Shown here one piece after another: positions 1-10,460 of a DNA stretch of 64,000 bases. Position 1 is the first letter of the stretch; every line of letters starts with the position of its first letter. Position numbers and translations under genes: made by a program. This DNA comes from Halothece sp. PCC 7418 (GTDB lineage: Bacteria > Cyanobacteriota > Cyanobacteriia > Cyanobacteriales > Rubidibacteraceae). Location: contig NC_019779.1 of NCBI RefSeq assembly GCF_000317635.1, positions 2,108,001 to 2,172,000 of the forward strand, given 5' to 3'. Below the pieces are notes generated by a model. It searched no databases. It saw only the letters and a list, made by a program, of their open reading frames with translations, and was not told where the DNA came from.

Positions 1-767
1 TAGGCTGCACCATTGTTGATACCACTTGTCCTTGGGTTTCTAAAGTTTGGAACTCGGTAGAAAAGCATAAAAAACGCAGTTATACGTCTATCATTCACGG
101 GAAATATCACCACGAAGAAACCGTTGCAACCAGTTCTTTTGCTGAGAAATATTTAGTGGTTCTCAACTTAGAAGAAGCGCAATATGTTGCGGACTATATT
201 CTACGGGGTGGCGACAAAGAAGAATTTATGAAAAAGTTTGATCAAGCCTCTTCTCCTGGTTTTGATCCTGATGTGGATTTAGAAAAAGTGGGAATTGCCA
301 ATCAAACCACCATGCTGAAAAGCGAAACCGAACAAATTGGCAAATTATTCGAGCGTACCATGTTAGAAAAATATGGTCCCACCGAATTTAACAACCATTT
401 TATGAGTTTTAATACCATTTGCGATGCCACGCAAGAACGACAAGACGCAATGTTTGATTTAGTCAAAGAAGACTTGTCAGTATTAGTGGTTATTGGTGGA
501 TTTAATTCGTCTAATACCACGCATTTACAAGAAATCGGAATTGAACATGGGATTCCCTCTTATCATATTGATGCTGGAAACCGCATTTTAGAGGGCAATA
601 AAATTGAACATAAACCCCTCGGTAAAGATTTAGAAATTGCTGAAAATTGGCTTCCTGAAGGAGAAATCACAGTTGGCATCACTTCGGGTGCATCCACCCC
701 TGACCAAGCAGTTGAGGAAGTGATTCAGAAAATTTTAGAAGCAAAAAGTGCAGCATTAGTGAGTTAA
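1..767 (+). CDS. ispH: 4-hydroxy-3-methylbut-2-enyl diphosphate reductase, 3' part
   Basis: This is the C-terminal part of IspH, the last enzyme of the MEP isoprenoid pathway, which reduces HMBPP to IPP and DMAPP with a [4Fe-4S] cluster. The frame is already open at base 3 and runs to a TAA at 765-767, so the start lies before the window. Two of the three cluster cysteines are visible, in [10 protein letters not shown] near the window start and in [11 protein letters not shown]. The family signatures [13 protein letters not shown] and ITSGASTPD are present in the right order. A GTG at 156 lies inside the conserved domain and is not the true start. The identification is secure; only the N-terminal third is missing. 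Confidence 0.95.
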   Translation, partial: GCTIVDTTCPWVSKVWNSVEKHKKRSYTSIIHGKYHHEETVATSSFAEKYLVVLNLEEAQYVADYILRGGDKEEFMKKFDQASSPGFDPDVDLEKVGIANQTTMLKSETEQIGKLFERTMLEKYGPTEFNNHFMSFNTICDATQERQDAMFDLVKEDLSVLVVIGGFNSSNTTHLQEIGIEHGIPSYHIDAGNRILEGNKIEHKPLGKDLEIAENWLPEGEITVGITSGASTPDQAVEEVIQKILEAKSAALVS

Positions 768-1247
768 CTTAGCCTCAGGATTCAGCAACATTTCACCCTT
801 ACCTGAAAGTTCTTGAATACAGCTTCAAGTCTTTTGGGTAACGATTTTTAATTTTCAATTTGACAGTAGGGTGGGTATTGCCCACCTACCATCATTTTGG
901 TAATGCGCCGTTATGAGGAACTTACTCAAACTTGACCATAGCTTTTAAAAGCCTGATAGAGTCTGATGTCCACTTCCTGCTTCCTTTCCATTGGATCTTT
1001 CCTAGCAACGTCGGCGTTATCTAGTCCACAGGCTAACACGATGTAACTCACCGCTAAAAATGACTTATTCTTTAACTGTCTTGGTTATCGATCAGTTAAA
1101 CTTAGCCACCCCACGATTATAGTATTTAATTTGACCAACTAAGTTAAGAAATGGTTAACTTTTAACTTTCTGTTAAAAGCCCTCTGGAATCGAATCAATG
1201 ATAAAGTGCTAAAGATGAAACGATAAAAATCTGATGTGGAGATAGTT
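768..1247. other. intergenic region between ispH and rpiA
   Basis: This 480-bp stretch has no convincing gene. It contains the palindromic hairpin at 866-889. It is AT-rich just upstream of rpiA, where that promoter should lie. A GGAG Shine-Dalgarno sequence at 1238-1241 precedes the rpiA ATG. A 42-codon GTG-started minus-strand frame at 926-1051 was considered and not called. Confidence 0.5.
866..889. repeat. palindromic hairpin GTAGG..CCTAC
   Basis: An inverted repeat with arms of about nine pairs (GTAGGgTGGG against CCCACCTAC) and a short TATTG loop lies about 100 bp after ispH. GTAGGGTGGG..CCCACC palindromes of this kind are dispersed in many cyanobacterial genomes. There is no strong T-run after it on either strand, so it is more likely a dispersed repeat than a dedicated terminator. 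Confidence 0.55.
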
Positions 1248-1955
1248 ATGGCAGATCAAGACCTATCTAAAATTATGAAACAGGAAGTTGGAAAAGCAGC
1301 AGCCGATCGCGTTCAATCCAATTCCATTGTAGGGTTAGGCACCGGTTCCACGACCGCTTATGCCATTCAGTATATCGGAGAACGGTTACAAAAAGGAGAA
1401 CTCACCAATATTCAAGGGATTCCTACCTCGTTTCAGGCGGAAGTATTATCCAAACAATATGGGATTCCTTTAACCACCTTAGATGCAGTGGATCATATTG
1501 ATATTGCGATTGATGGGGCGGATGAAGTTGATCCCAATAAGAATTTGATTAAAGGCGGTGGCGCAGCCCATACCCGAGAGAAAGTCGTGGATTCCCTAGC
1601 GGATCAGTTTATTGTGGTGGTGGATAGTGGGAAGTTAGTGGAGAAACTGGGTTCTACCTTCCTCTTACCAGTAGAAGTGATTCCCATGGCGATTACGCCC
1701 GTGATGAGAAAATTAGCCCAGTTGGGAGGCAAGCCCGAGTTACGGATGGGCGTGAAAAAAGCAGGTCCCGTTGTTACGGATCAAGGAAATTTAGTTATTG
1801 ATATCAAATTTGATGACATTCCGAATCCGAGGGAGTTAGAAAGAGAAATTAATAATATCCCTGGCGTCTTAGAAAATGGGCTATTTGTCGGTGTTGCGGA
1901 TGTGGTTTTAGTGGGTGAAGTCAAAGGCGATCAAGCCAGTGTTCGCGAATTTTAA
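1248..1955 (+). CDS. rpiA: ribose-5-phosphate isomerase A
   Basis: RpiA interconverts ribose-5-phosphate and ribulose-5-phosphate in the Calvin cycle and pentose phosphate pathway. The protein has the full set of family motifs: GLGTGSTT near the N-terminus (phosphate binding), [18 protein letters not shown] and [10 protein letters not shown]. Its length of about 235 residues is normal. The open frame extends to a GTG at 1236, but the ATG at 1248 has a GGAG ribosome-binding site at 1238-1241 and starts where the family does, so I chose it. The gene stands alone and converges on the acyl-CoA synthetase gene. Confidence 0.96.
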   Translation: MADQDLSKIMKQEVGKAAADRVQSNSIVGLGTGSTTAYAIQYIGERLQKGELTNIQGIPTSFQAEVLSKQYGIPLTTLDAVDHIDIAIDGADEVDPNKNLIKGGGAAHTREKVVDSLADQFIVVVDSGKLVEKLGSTFLLPVEVIPMAITPVMRKLAQLGGKPELRMGVKKAGPVVTDQGNLVIDIKFDDIPNPRELEREINNIPGVLENGLFVGVADVVLVGEVKGDQASVREF

Positions 1956-1985
1956 CCTATTTTTCTAGATCGGGAACAGAGAAGG

Positions 1986-2007
1986 AAAAAGGGAGGTTCT
2001 CCCTCCC
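1986..2007 (-). terminator. rho-independent terminator of the minus-strand synthetase gene
   Basis: On the minus strand a GGGAGG/CCTCCC stem with a five-base loop is followed by TTTTTCC. It lies 25 bp after the stop codon of the acyl-CoA synthetase gene, between it and convergent rpiA. Confidence 0.65.
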
Positions 2008-2032
2008 CTAAACCTTTCTCCAATGACAAGAT

Positions 2033-4798
2033 TTAAAGATCGAGTTCAGCAAGCATCATCCCTTCTTCTTCATCTTTTTCTAAGTTAAATCCCATCCGTT
2101 CGCAAATCTTTTGCATGGGACGGTTTTCAGGGAGAATGTAGGCAACCATCCGTTCCAGTTGTTCTTCTTTGGCAATGTTGACTAATTGACGTAGAAATTC
2201 TGTCCCTAAGCCTTGGCGTTGATAGGAGTCACTAATCAGCATTCCAAATTCAACGGTGCGAGTACCTTTAATTTGACTGAATCGTCCCACACCAAGAATT
2301 TCATGATTGCCCTGTTCATCTTCATGATCGGCAACCAGCGCCATTTCCCGATCATAATCAATAAAACAGATGCGAGTGAGGCGGGTATGAGTTACCCGAT
2401 GGGCTTGGCTAATGAGATGAGCATACCGTAAATAAACACTTTCTTCGGATAAAGTCCCGTGAAACGCACGGACTAACGGTTCATCTTCAGGACGAATCGG
2501 GCGGATGGTAACTGGGATTTTGTTGTTCAGTTCCCATTGCGTGATATATTGCGTGGGATAAGGACGAACAGCAAGTTGAGGGCGAACAGTCGTTTCACCA
2601 CTATGTAAAACCACTCGCGCATCAAGAGCAATACTGCCTCCATCTTCTGCGGTTCGGGCTAAGAGGGGATTAATATCAATTTCTTTAATCTCTGGTTGTT
2701 CCACCACCAGTTGACTAAATTGCACTAAAAGCTGTTCGAGGGCTTCTAAGTCAATATTCGAGCGACCTCTGACCCCTTGTAGGGCGCTATAAATGCGGGT
2801 TTGTTCCATCATCCGTCGGGCAAGAGTGGTATTGAGAGGAGGCAGCCCAAGGGCGCGATCCTTAAACACTTCCACCAATGATCCCCCTGTGCCAAAGAGT
2901 AAGACCGAACCGAACTGGGGATCAAGGCTACTACCTAAAATCAGTTCATAACCATCGAGTTTCACCATCGGTTGCACGGTTACCCCTTGGAAATGTTCAC
3001 CGGGGACGGCCCCCTGAATGCTGTTATAAGCCGATGTCACTGCGTCTGCATCTTTGAGGTTGAGTTTAACGCCCCCAACATCTGTTTTATGGGTGATGGT
3101 TTCAGAAGAGAGTTTTAACACCACAGGATAACCCATCGCTTCGGCTTGGGCGACGGCTTCTTCTGCGCTGGTGGCAAGACGGGTTTCCACCGTGGGAATA
3201 TGATATGCAGCCAGGAGTTGTTTTGATTCGTATTCGGTGAGCAGGCTGCGTCCTGTGGCTTTAACGTGACTGAGGATCTGTCGGACTTGTGCGCGATCGG
3301 GTTCTGTGCCTTCACCGAGAAGGGGGGTTTCATAAATTCCCTCTAAGTTGTAGCTATAACGCCACATCAGGTTAAACACTTGCGCTGCGGTGTCAGGATA
3401 AGGAAGCGTGAAGATATTGGCTTCGTTAAGAATTTTTTCTCCCGCTTCGACACTGTTTCCCCCCATCCAACTGGCCAGAAGGGGTTTGCCTTTGAGATTA
3501 GAAAACTCACAGAGCGTTTCCGCAATTTTGGTGGGGTTGGTCATCGCTTGCGGGGTGAGAATCACCAGTAAGCCATCGCTGTTGGGATCTTGAGCAACAA
3601 TTTCGATCGCGCTTTTATAGCGTTCAGGATCGGCATCTCCTAAAATATCAATGGGATTGCCATGACTCCAGTGGGTGGGCAAACATTCATTCAACCGCGC
3701 GATGGTATCTGGGGCGAGTTGGGCTAACTTTCCACCATTACGAATCAAAGCATCCGTGGCTAAAACCCCTGGACCCCCCGCATTGGTTAAAATAGTTAAA
3801 CGATCGCCGCGAGGACGAGGTTGTTTCGCCAGAATTTCTGACAGATTAAACAAATCATCAATCGTATCGACTCGTAAGACCCCACAACGGCGGAAGGCAG
3901 TATCTAAAACATCATCACTCCCAGCTAGAGCCCCAGTATGAGACGCAGCAGCCTTGGCAGCAGCAGAAGTGCGTCCAGATTTAATGACAATGATCGGTTT
4001 GGTGAGGGCAACTTCTCGCGCTGCGGACAAAAACGATCGCGCATCGCCAATGGACTCCATATAAATGACAATACTGTCAGTATGAGGATCATCTCCCAGA
4101 TAATCAATCAAGTCTCCCCAATTGACATCTAACATTGAACCAATGGAGACAAAGGCACTAAAGCCGACATTTTCCCGAAAACTCCAATCTAAAATTGAAG
4201 TACATAACGCCCCACTTTGGCTAATAAAGCCGACATTACCAGGGAGAGCCATGGCACTGCCAAAGGTGGCATTCAGACCATGATGGGGGTTCATCACGCC
4301 CAAACAATTCGGTCCAATAATCCGTAAGTGATGGGCTTGGGCTTCTGCTTTAATTTCTTGTTCTAAAGCAATGCCTTCTTCCCCAATTTCCTTAAAACCA
4401 GCGGAGATAATAATTGCTCCTTTAACGCCCTTGCGGGTGCAATCTTTAACAACACGAGACACAGTGGGGGCGGGAGTTGCAATCAGGGCAAGATCAACCG
4501 CATCAGGAATACTTTCTAAATTGGGATAGGCTTTAATTCCTAAAACACTATCTCGTTTGGGATTCACCGGATAAACGGTACCGCCAAAAGGATTACTAAT
4601 TAAATTCCAGAGTAGCGTGCGTCCCACACTTCCCTGTTTTTCACTAGCACCAATGACAGCAACCGTTTGTGGGTTAAAAATTGCATCTAAAGGTTGACGC
4701 ATCCCCAAGAAATCATGGGCAGGATCATGGGTTCGATTTTGGGCTTGAATCATAGCTTTCAACGTTTCATCTGACGTTACCTCCACTGTAATCTGCAA
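2033..4798 (-). CDS. ADP-forming acyl-CoA synthetase fused to GNAT acetyltransferase (Pat-like)
   Basis: This 921-residue fusion has the layout of bacterial protein lysine acetyltransferases of the YfiQ/Pat type. In order it has a CoA-binding Rossmann domain (about 35-165, [14 protein letters not shown]), succinyl-CoA-ligase-like domains ([21 protein letters not shown] with the usual catalytic His), an ATP-grasp domain (about 510-720, [18 protein letters not shown]) and a C-terminal GNAT domain (about 755-915) with the acetyl-CoA loop [10 protein letters not shown]. In enteric bacteria such proteins acetylate acetyl-CoA synthetase and other enzymes, and the synthetase part is often inactive. 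Here the catalytic His is retained, so synthetase activity cannot be excluded. It is preceded by divergent spacing from ugd and followed by a terminator. Confidence 0.88.
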   Translation of the reverse strand: MQITVEVTSDETLKAMIQAQNRTHDPAHDFLGMRQPLDAIFNPQTVAVIGASEKQGSVGRTLLWNLISNPFGGTVYPVNPKRDSVLGIKAYPNLESIPDAVDLALIATPAPTVSRVVKDCTRKGVKGAIIISAGFKEIGEEGIALEQEIKAEAQAHHLRIIGPNCLGVMNPHHGLNATFGSAMALPGNVGFISQSGALCTSILDWSFRENVGFSAFVSIGSMLDVNWGDLIDYLGDDPHTDSIVIYMESIGDARSFLSAAREVALTKPIIVIKSGRTSAAAKAAASHTGALAGSDDVLDTAFRRCGVLRVDTIDDLFNLSEILAKQPRPRGDRLTILTNAGGPGVLATDALIRNGGKLAQLAPDTIARLNECLPTHWSHGNPIDILGDADPERYKSAIEIVAQDPNSDGLLVILTPQAMTNPTKIAETLCEFSNLKGKPLLASWMGGNSVEAGEKILNEANIFTLPYPDTAAQVFNLMWRYSYNLEGIYETPLLGEGTEPDRAQVRQILSHVKATGRSLLTEYESKQLLAAYHIPTVETRLATSAEEAVAQAEAMGYPVVLKLSSETITHKTDVGGVKLNLKDADAVTSAYNSIQGAVPGEHFQGVTVQPMVKLDGYELILGSSLDPQFGSVLLFGTGGSLVEVFKDRALGLPPLNTTLARRMMEQTRIYSALQGVRGRSNIDLEALEQLLVQFSQLVVEQPEIKEIDINPLLARTAEDGGSIALDARVVLHSGETTVRPQLAVRPYPTQYITQWELNNKIPVTIRPIRPEDEPLVRAFHGTLSEESVYLRYAHLISQAHRVTHTRLTRICFIDYDREMALVADHEDEQGNHEILGVGRFSQIKGTRTVEFGMLISDSYQRQGLGTEFLRQLVNIAKEEQLERMVAYILPENRPMQKICERMGFNLEKDEEEGMMLAELDL

Positions 4799-4839
4799 GC
4801 CCCTGTGCTAAACGGAAAAAACGCTTAAGATATTCAGGC

Positions 4840-6216
4840 TTAACGTCCCATTCCCACGTAATGAAAACCAATCTCTTGTAAGCCTTCTCGATCTAAGAAA
4901 TTACGTCCATCAATGATCACTGGTGTATTCATTAATCCTGCCATTTTTTCATAATCAAGGGATAAGAATTGTTGCCAATCCGTTACTAAAACTAACGCAT
5001 CGCAATGATCAGCAAGGCGTTCTGCGTCTGTCTCAACGATTACATTTGATAAACCATCGCGAATTCCAGACTGAGAAACAATCGGATCATAAGCCTTCAC
5101 TTTCGCCCCCAAACGGGTTAATTCGGCAATAATATTTAAGGCTGGTGCGTCCCGCATATCGTCGGTATTGGGCTTAAAAGTGAGTCCAAGTAAACCAATC
5201 ACTTTTCCCTTCAGGATTTTGAGTTCTTTTTGCAGTTTTTCCACCACTAAAAGACGTTGGCGTTTGTTAACACTAACCGCAGATTTTAAGAGTTCAGCTT
5301 CATAGTTATAATCATCCGCCGTGTGGATTAAGGCGGAAACATCTTTCGGAAAACAAGATCCGCCCCAACCAATTCCCGCTTGTAAGAACTTGTGTCCAAT
5401 GCGAGAATCTAGACCAATGCCTTTGGCAACTTGTGTCACATCCGCCCCAACGCGATCGCAGATGTTCGCCACTTCATTGACAAAACTAATCTTGGTAGCG
5501 AGGAAAGCATTTGCTGCATATTTAATCATCTCCGCAGAACTGAGATCTGTAACGACCACATCCACGGGCGAAAGAGATTGATCTTCAGCAAAATCTCGTT
5601 TCACAATCGGCTGATATAACTCCTGCATCAGTTTCAGGGCTTTATCACTATTTCCCCCCAAAACAATGCGATCTGGGTTAAACGTATCATAAACCGCAGA
5701 GCCTTCTCGTAAAAACTCGGGATTACTCACCACATCAAACTCTGCTTCTCGCGCCGACTTCAGATCGCCATTGCTTCCCAACTCTTGCAGACGTTCACTG
5801 ACTCCATCAAGAACAATCATCCGCACCCAGTCACCCGAACCAATGGGAACTGTGGATTTATTGACAATGACTTTGTAATTCCCATCCAGATGAAACCCAA
5901 TTCCTTTCGCCACTGCTTCCACATAGCGCGTATCACTTTCACCATTAGGGAGGGCTGGTGTTCCCACAGCAATAAAGAGAATTTCACCATGTTGAACCCC
6001 TTTTCCTAAATCTGTAGTGAACTCTAAGCGACCTGCTTCAGTAGAAGCCTGCATTAGTTCGGACAGTTGCGGTTCATAAATTGGCGGTTGTCCGCCTTGC
6101 ATTAATTTGACTTTTTCCGCGTTGTTATCAACACAAATCACATCATGACCTGCATAAGATAAACAAACGCCTGTCACTAAGCCAACATATCCCGTTCCAA
6201 TCACACAAACACGCAT
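4840..6216 (-). CDS. ugd: UDP-glucose 6-dehydrogenase
   Basis: Ugd oxidises UDP-glucose to UDP-glucuronate in two NAD-dependent steps. The 458-residue protein begins with the dinucleotide-binding motif GTGYVGLVTGVCL, carries the substrate-contact region NPEFLREGSA and the catalytic cysteine in GWGGSCFPKDV, and ends with the UDP-binding domain (GLTFKPNTDDMRDAPA). Length and motif order are those of the family. It lies 66 bp after the UDP-glucuronate decarboxylase gene on the same strand, which uses its product, so the two probably form an operon supplying UDP-glucuronate and UDP-xylose for cell-surface polysaccharide. Confidence 0.95.
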   Translation of the reverse strand: MRVCVIGTGYVGLVTGVCLSYAGHDVICVDNNAEKVKLMQGGQPPIYEPQLSELMQASTEAGRLEFTTDLGKGVQHGEILFIAVGTPALPNGESDTRYVEAVAKGIGFHLDGNYKVIVNKSTVPIGSGDWVRMIVLDGVSERLQELGSNGDLKSAREAEFDVVSNPEFLREGSAVYDTFNPDRIVLGGNSDKALKLMQELYQPIVKRDFAEDQSLSPVDVVVTDLSSAEMIKYAANAFLATKISFVNEVANICDRVGADVTQVAKGIGLDSRIGHKFLQAGIGWGGSCFPKDVSALIHTADDYNYEAELLKSAVSVNKRQRLLVVEKLQKELKILKGKVIGLLGLTFKPNTDDMRDAPALNIIAELTRLGAKVKAYDPIVSQSGIRDGLSNVIVETDAERLADHCDALVLVTDWQQFLSLDYEKMAGLMNTPVIIDGRNFLDREGLQEIGFHYVGMGR

Positions 6217-6281
6217 AAGTAAAAACCCTTATTTTAGTTTTAGATTACCCTAATTCTTCCAATTTGATGCCAGTCGTTCGG

Positions 6282-8228
6282 TTATTTCTGAGTAACAGAA
6301 TGGAAAGAATACCGATCGCGAAAATCCTCAATCAAGAATTCTAACCCAGTTTGAAGCGGAACACGCGGTTCCCAGCCTAAAATTTCTTTGGCTTTGGTAA
6401 TGTCAGGTTGGCGCTTTCTTGGATCATCTTCTGGTAAGGGTTTATACGCAATTTCGAGTTCAGGATTAATCATATTCTGAATCATCTGCGCCAATTCGAG
6501 AATCGTATATTCTCCAGGGTTTCCTAAATTCACCGGTCCAATATAATCGCCATTCATCAAGCGAATCAACCCATCCACGAGATCAGAAACATAGCAGAAA
6601 CTCCGAGTTTGCGATCCATCGCCATAAACGGTAATCGGTTCATTCCGCAAAGATTGCGCGACAAAATTACTCACCACCCGACCATCATTTTCTAACATCC
6701 GAGGTCCATAGGTGTTAAAAATGCGGGCGACGCGAATATCAACACCATTATCACGGTGATAGTCAAACGCAAGGGTTTCCGCAATACGCTTTCCTTCATC
6801 GTAGCAATTCCCACACAGAGCCACTTTCCCGTTCCGACGAACAAAAATCACATGGTTGGTAACATTCACACAATAAACATTTCCAGAATAGGGAATTTTT
6901 TCAGGAGGCGTGAGTGCTGCTTCAATGGGATTACGAATGTTAACACAGTAGAGATCGCGATTATACTTAGCATGAGAAGAGATATTAGCAGCAAAACCAC
7001 ACCTTAACGCTAATTCTTGAACATCATCTGCAAGTTGTTTCGATTTAGTGTAATAGCAGTAAGCATCTCCCCGTGGTGAACCATCTCCTAGCAATAACGC
7101 ATCAAGAAGAATACGAGACTGACGAGGAGATAAGCGGAGATATTCCCGAGGAATATATTTATCTCCTGATTTGCCAAGGGGTGACAAAATATTTGCCAAC
7201 TGTTGAGAACAAATTCGGAATTGGTGATGATCGGATTGGAAGAATTTAAAGCCCATTTTTTGCAAACATTGAGCTATTCTTTCTCGTTTTTCAGGATTTT
7301 CTTGGGCGATCAGGATATTGTAATCAGCAACATTATAATTGCGACCATTAACCACTCTCTCCCGCCGGCGAACATGAACACATCCTTCTGAAATATAATA
7401 TCCGAGAAATTCTAACCAAGTATCCATTGCAACTTGGGGAACATTGATCTTCGCGTTACGTGGGGGAGATTCTAGAGTAAACCATTCTTGTTCTTCACCA
7501 CTAAAAGTTCCACCCGTTAAGACTTTCCAAGCGTTCCAATGTCTAGATTCATCGGCTTGCAGAAATCTTAATTTTCCTGTTTTACTGCGAACATACATTT
7601 TATGATTGGGCGTAACACAGAAATCATATTTCCCATTGGCAAACCGCAAGAGATGTCCCACATAAGGCTGTACAATGTATTCATCTGGAACATGGTACTC
7701 TACCTGATTGTCAGGATTGAGAGTGGCAACAGGCACATCAGGAGATAATTCTGGAAAGGGAGTCCAACCTGTCGCTGTTAAAATTTCTGTTTCTCGATCA
7801 TAGCAGCTACGAATTCCAGTACAACTCACATTTCCGCGATATTCTTCGGGTTGGGGATGCACTTCTGGGTCGCCATACACTTCTGAGGTGGAAGCCAGCA
7901 AAAACCGCGCCTTGACTCGTTTGGCTAACCCTAACATATGTAACGTTCCCATGACGTTAGTTTTAACCGTCTTCACAGGATTAAACTGGTAATGAATCGG
8001 AGAAGCGGGACAAGCCAGGTGATAAACTTGATCCACTTCTAAACGGATGGGTTCAGTAATATCGTGACGAATCGCTTCAAAATAAGGATTATTCAGCCAA
8101 TGTTTAATATTATCTTTGCGTCCGGTGTAGAAGTTATCCAGACAAATCACTTCGTGTCCTTCCGACATTAACCGATCAATGAGATGGGAACCAATAAACC
8201 CAGCACCGCCAGTTACTAAAATTCTCAT
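6282..8228 (-). CDS. uxs: UDP-glucuronate decarboxylase (UDP-xylose synthase) precursor containing an intein
   Basis: The mature enzyme is an extended short-chain dehydrogenase that converts UDP-glucuronate to UDP-xylose. The precursor is 648 residues. Residues 1-141 carry the N-terminal Rossmann motif [10 protein letters not shown], the DNFYTGRK segment and the STSEVYGDP segment. Residues 475-648 carry CYDEGKR, which holds the catalytic Tyr and Lys of YxxxK, and the C-terminal substrate domain ([20 protein letters not shown]). Residues 142-474 are an intein. Without it the exteins join as GIRS-CYDEGKR, giving a 315-residue protein of normal family length. The enzyme should need splicing to be active. 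The gene is upstream of ugd and diverges from the TrkA-N channel-like gene. Confidence 0.93.
   Translation of the reverse strand: MRILVTGGAGFIGSHLIDRLMSEGHEVICLDNFYTGRKDNIKHWLNNPYFEAIRHDITEPIRLEVDQVYHLACPASPIHYQFNPVKTVKTNVMGTLHMLGLAKRVKARFLLASTSEVYGDPEVHPQPEEYRGNVSCTGIRSCYDRETEILTATGWTPFPELSPDVPVATLNPDNQVEYHVPDEYIVQPYVGHLLRFANGKYDFCVTPNHKMYVRSKTGKLRFLQADESRHWNAWKVLTGGTFSGEEQEWFTLESPPRNAKINVPQVAMDTWLEFLGYYISEGCVHVRRRERVVNGRNYNVADYNILIAQENPEKRERIAQCLQKMGFKFFQSDHHQFRICSQQLANILSPLGKSGDKYIPREYLRLSPRQSRILLDALLLGDGSPRGDAYCYYTKSKQLADDVQELALRCGFAANISSHAKYNRDLYCVNIRNPIEAALTPPEKIPYSGNVYCVNVTNHVIFVRRNGKVALCGNCYDEGKRIAETLAFDYHRDNGVDIRVARIFNTYGPRMLENDGRVVSNFVAQSLRNEPITVYGDGSQTRSFCYVSDLVDGLIRLMNGDYIGPVNLGNPGEYTILELAQMIQNMINPELEIAYKPLPEDDPRKRQPDITKAKEILGWEPRVPLQTGLEFLIEDFRDRYSFHSVTQK
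6807..7805 (-). mobile_element. LAGLIDADG intein inside the UDP-glucuronate decarboxylase
   Basis: The inserted 333 residues have intein blocks in order. Block A starts with Cys1 ([14 protein letters not shown]). Block B has TPNH (precursor residues 206-209). Two LAGLIDADG-type helices follow, FLGYYISEG (about 274-282) and [12 protein letters not shown] (about 374-385). Block F is [13 protein letters not shown]. The intein ends in ...ALCGN with Cys+1 as the first C-extein residue. It therefore has Gly instead of the usual penultimate His before the terminal Asn. Both acidic residues of the endonuclease helices (Glu and Asp) appear present, so the homing endonuclease may be intact. The insertion point is exactly one residue before the catalytic Tyr. 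Confidence 0.93.
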
Positions 8229-8342
8229 TTTGCCAACCGAATTACGATAAGTTTAATCTTAAATTACCCTTGTCTGGTTAGGATGTCTAGGGGAGTCGTC
8301 GTTAACTTTTTCTCTGAGAAAGGGTGGAAAAAGTATAGATGT

Positions 8343-10349
8343 ATGAAAAAAGCTGACCATTTTATTGTCTGTGGGCTGGGGTCTCTCGGTCAACACTGTG
8401 TTGTCGCTTTAAGTAAGTTTGGGGTTAGCGTCACCGCGATCGAGCAGATTGAACCGCGACAATGGGACATTCCTCATTTACCAAGTTTATTAACGGATTT
8501 AGTCCTTGGGGATTCTCGAGATGCAGAAACACTAGAGGCTGCTAAAATTAGCCAATGTCTGGCGTTAATTATTGTCACTAGCAATGAACGGATTAATGCT
8601 GAAACCGCTGTATCCGCCCGTTCTCTTGCGCCTAATACCCGCTTAGTGATTCGTTCCGGACAAGAGAATTTGAATCAAATGTTAGGAGAACACTTAGGTA
8701 ATTTTATCGCATTTGAACCGACTCAACTTTCAGCAGATGCCTTTGCTTTAGCTGCATTGGGAACAGAAACCCAAGGCTTATTTTATCTTGATCGAGGAAA
8801 TGATGATGAAAAACAACTGTTTCATGTGATTAAGCGTCAGATTAAATCTACCGATCGATGGTGTAATCAAAGAACATTGCAAAGCCTAAATACACCAAGG
8901 CGAAAAGTTTTATCTTATCAACCTTTTTTTGCTTCAAAGTCCTCTAGTTTGTTCTACCATTGGTATCCAGAACAAATCGTAAGAGCAGGAGATATTATCA
9001 CTTATGTTGAACTCCAAGATTTTTTAAATTCTGATTCTTTTTTGTTCGATTCTCAAGTCCAAACTCACAAAAATATTCAAAAAAAATTAACCGTTTCCTA
9101 TGTTCGGAGAAAGTTGAAAAAGCTATACAACAAAATACTGAATTTACCCGTGCGAGGGGTTGCTTTTATTTGTGGAACGGTTGTAATTAGTTTAATTGCT
9201 GTTGGAACATTAGTTTTATCATCATTTTTTCCTGATGCAACCATTTTATCTTCTTTTTATGCCACCGTTGTTTTGTTATTAGGCGGGTATGCTGATTTAT
9301 TTGGTGAAGTCGAGGCGAGTGATAAAATTCAGTGGTGGCTGCAACTTTTTAGTCTGAGCTTAACGATAGCAGGAACGGTTTTAGTTGGGGTTTTATATGC
9401 GTTAGTTACCGAATCACTTTTATCCTCTAAGTTTGACTTATCTCAACGTCGCCCTCCCGTTCCTGAACAGGATCATATTATCATTATCGGAATTCGTCGG
9501 GTGGGACAGCGAGTTTCTAGGATTTTACTCGATTTAAAGCAATCTTTACTAGGTGTTCCTTTAGATCCTGAGTTTGATCGTAATATCTTACCTGAAATTC
9601 CAATTTTATATGGAAGTTTGAAAGAATCTTTAGAAAAAGCGAATCTTAAAGGAGCAAAAAGTGTTATTGTTGGGACAGAAGATGAAATGTTGAATTTAGA
9701 AATTAGTTTGACGATTCATCGGATTAATCCTGATTGCCAGTTAATCATTCGGACATTTGAACAGCGATTAAGTGAAAGTTTATTACAGTTATTACCTAAT
9801 GCAGGTGTATTATGCGCTTATGCGGTGGCAGCAGAAGCATTTGTAGGGTCTGCATTTGGAGAAAATATTATTGATTTATTCCGCTTAAATGAACAAAATG
9901 TATTAGTCACTGAATATAAAATAGAAGCGGGAGATACGTTAGATGGTTTATTATTAGCAGATATTGCTTATGGCTATAATGTTGTGCCAATTTTGCATCA
10001 AAAAGAAGGACAATCGGTTAAGTTGATGCCATCGGATGATATTTGTTTAGGGGTGCGCGATCGCGTGGTAGTGCTAACTACGATGAAGGGATTAAAAAGA
10101 GTCGAATCCGGTCAACTGAAATCTGGCAAAATTTGGCAAGTGGAAGTTCAAAAAGCCCAGAGTGCAGAAGCCTTATTTGAGGGAGGAAATATTTTAGTCC
10201 GAATTACAGGCTGTTCTTTACACGAAGGTCGAGAAATGATGAATGATTTACCGCAATTAATCCCAATGAAACTCTATTATCACCAAGCCCATCGACTAAT
10301 TCGAGAATTAAAAAAAGTACGAGTGGAAGCTAATTTAGCTAAACAGTAG
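8343..10349 (+). CDS. TrkA-N / two-helix channel-like protein with second NAD-binding RCK-type domain
   Basis: The protein starts with a TrkA-N NAD-binding fold (HFIVCGLGSLGQH) and has a second one after the membrane part (DHIIIIGIRRVGQRV), followed by a TrkA-C-like tail. Between them, about residues 270-365, lies a membrane unit of helix, re-entrant segment and helix, as in K+ channels. The pore position reads LGGYADLF where K+ channels have TVGYGD. It may be a cation channel or regulatory relative, and the ion is not predictable. An upstream ATG at 8283 is in frame, but the ATG at 8343 sits directly before the Rossmann fold and leaves room for a promoter shared with divergent uxs, so I prefer it. 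About 668 residues. Confidence 0.8.
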   Translation: MKKADHFIVCGLGSLGQHCVVALSKFGVSVTAIEQIEPRQWDIPHLPSLLTDLVLGDSRDAETLEAAKISQCLALIIVTSNERINAETAVSARSLAPNTRLVIRSGQENLNQMLGEHLGNFIAFEPTQLSADAFALAALGTETQGLFYLDRGNDDEKQLFHVIKRQIKSTDRWCNQRTLQSLNTPRRKVLSYQPFFASKSSSLFYHWYPEQIVRAGDIITYVELQDFLNSDSFLFDSQVQTHKNIQKKLTVSYVRRKLKKLYNKILNLPVRGVAFICGTVVISLIAVGTLVLSSFFPDATILSSFYATVVLLLGGYADLFGEVEASDKIQWWLQLFSLSLTIAGTVLVGVLYALVTESLLSSKFDLSQRRPPVPEQDHIIIIGIRRVGQRVSRILLDLKQSLLGVPLDPEFDRNILPEIPILYGSLKESLEKANLKGAKSVIVGTEDEMLNLEISLTIHRINPDCQLIIRTFEQRLSESLLQLLPNAGVLCAYAVAAEAFVGSAFGENIIDLFRLNEQNVLVTEYKIEAGDTLDGLLLADIAYGYNVVPILHQKEGQSVKLMPSDDICLGVRDRVVVLTTMKGLKRVESGQLKSGKIWQVEVQKAQSAEALFEGGNILVRITGCSLHEGREMMNDLPQLIPMKLYYHQAHRLIRELKKVRVEANLAKQ

Positions 10350-10460
10350 TTCTTTATAGCGCTAGGGAAGAGGCAATAGTTTATTATGAAAGGGGTTTAG
10401 CGATCAGTAATGTCCTAACCCAAGTTTGTAGTTCTTTACAAAAAATATAATGAGATATCA

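Noticed and set aside
926-1051. Small minus-strand gene with GTG start and 42 codons
   Set aside because: No ribosome-binding site, no recognisable motif and too short to support.
3380-4132. Several plus-strand frames inside the acyl-CoA synthetase gene
   Set aside because: They are antisense shadows of a strongly conserved protein.
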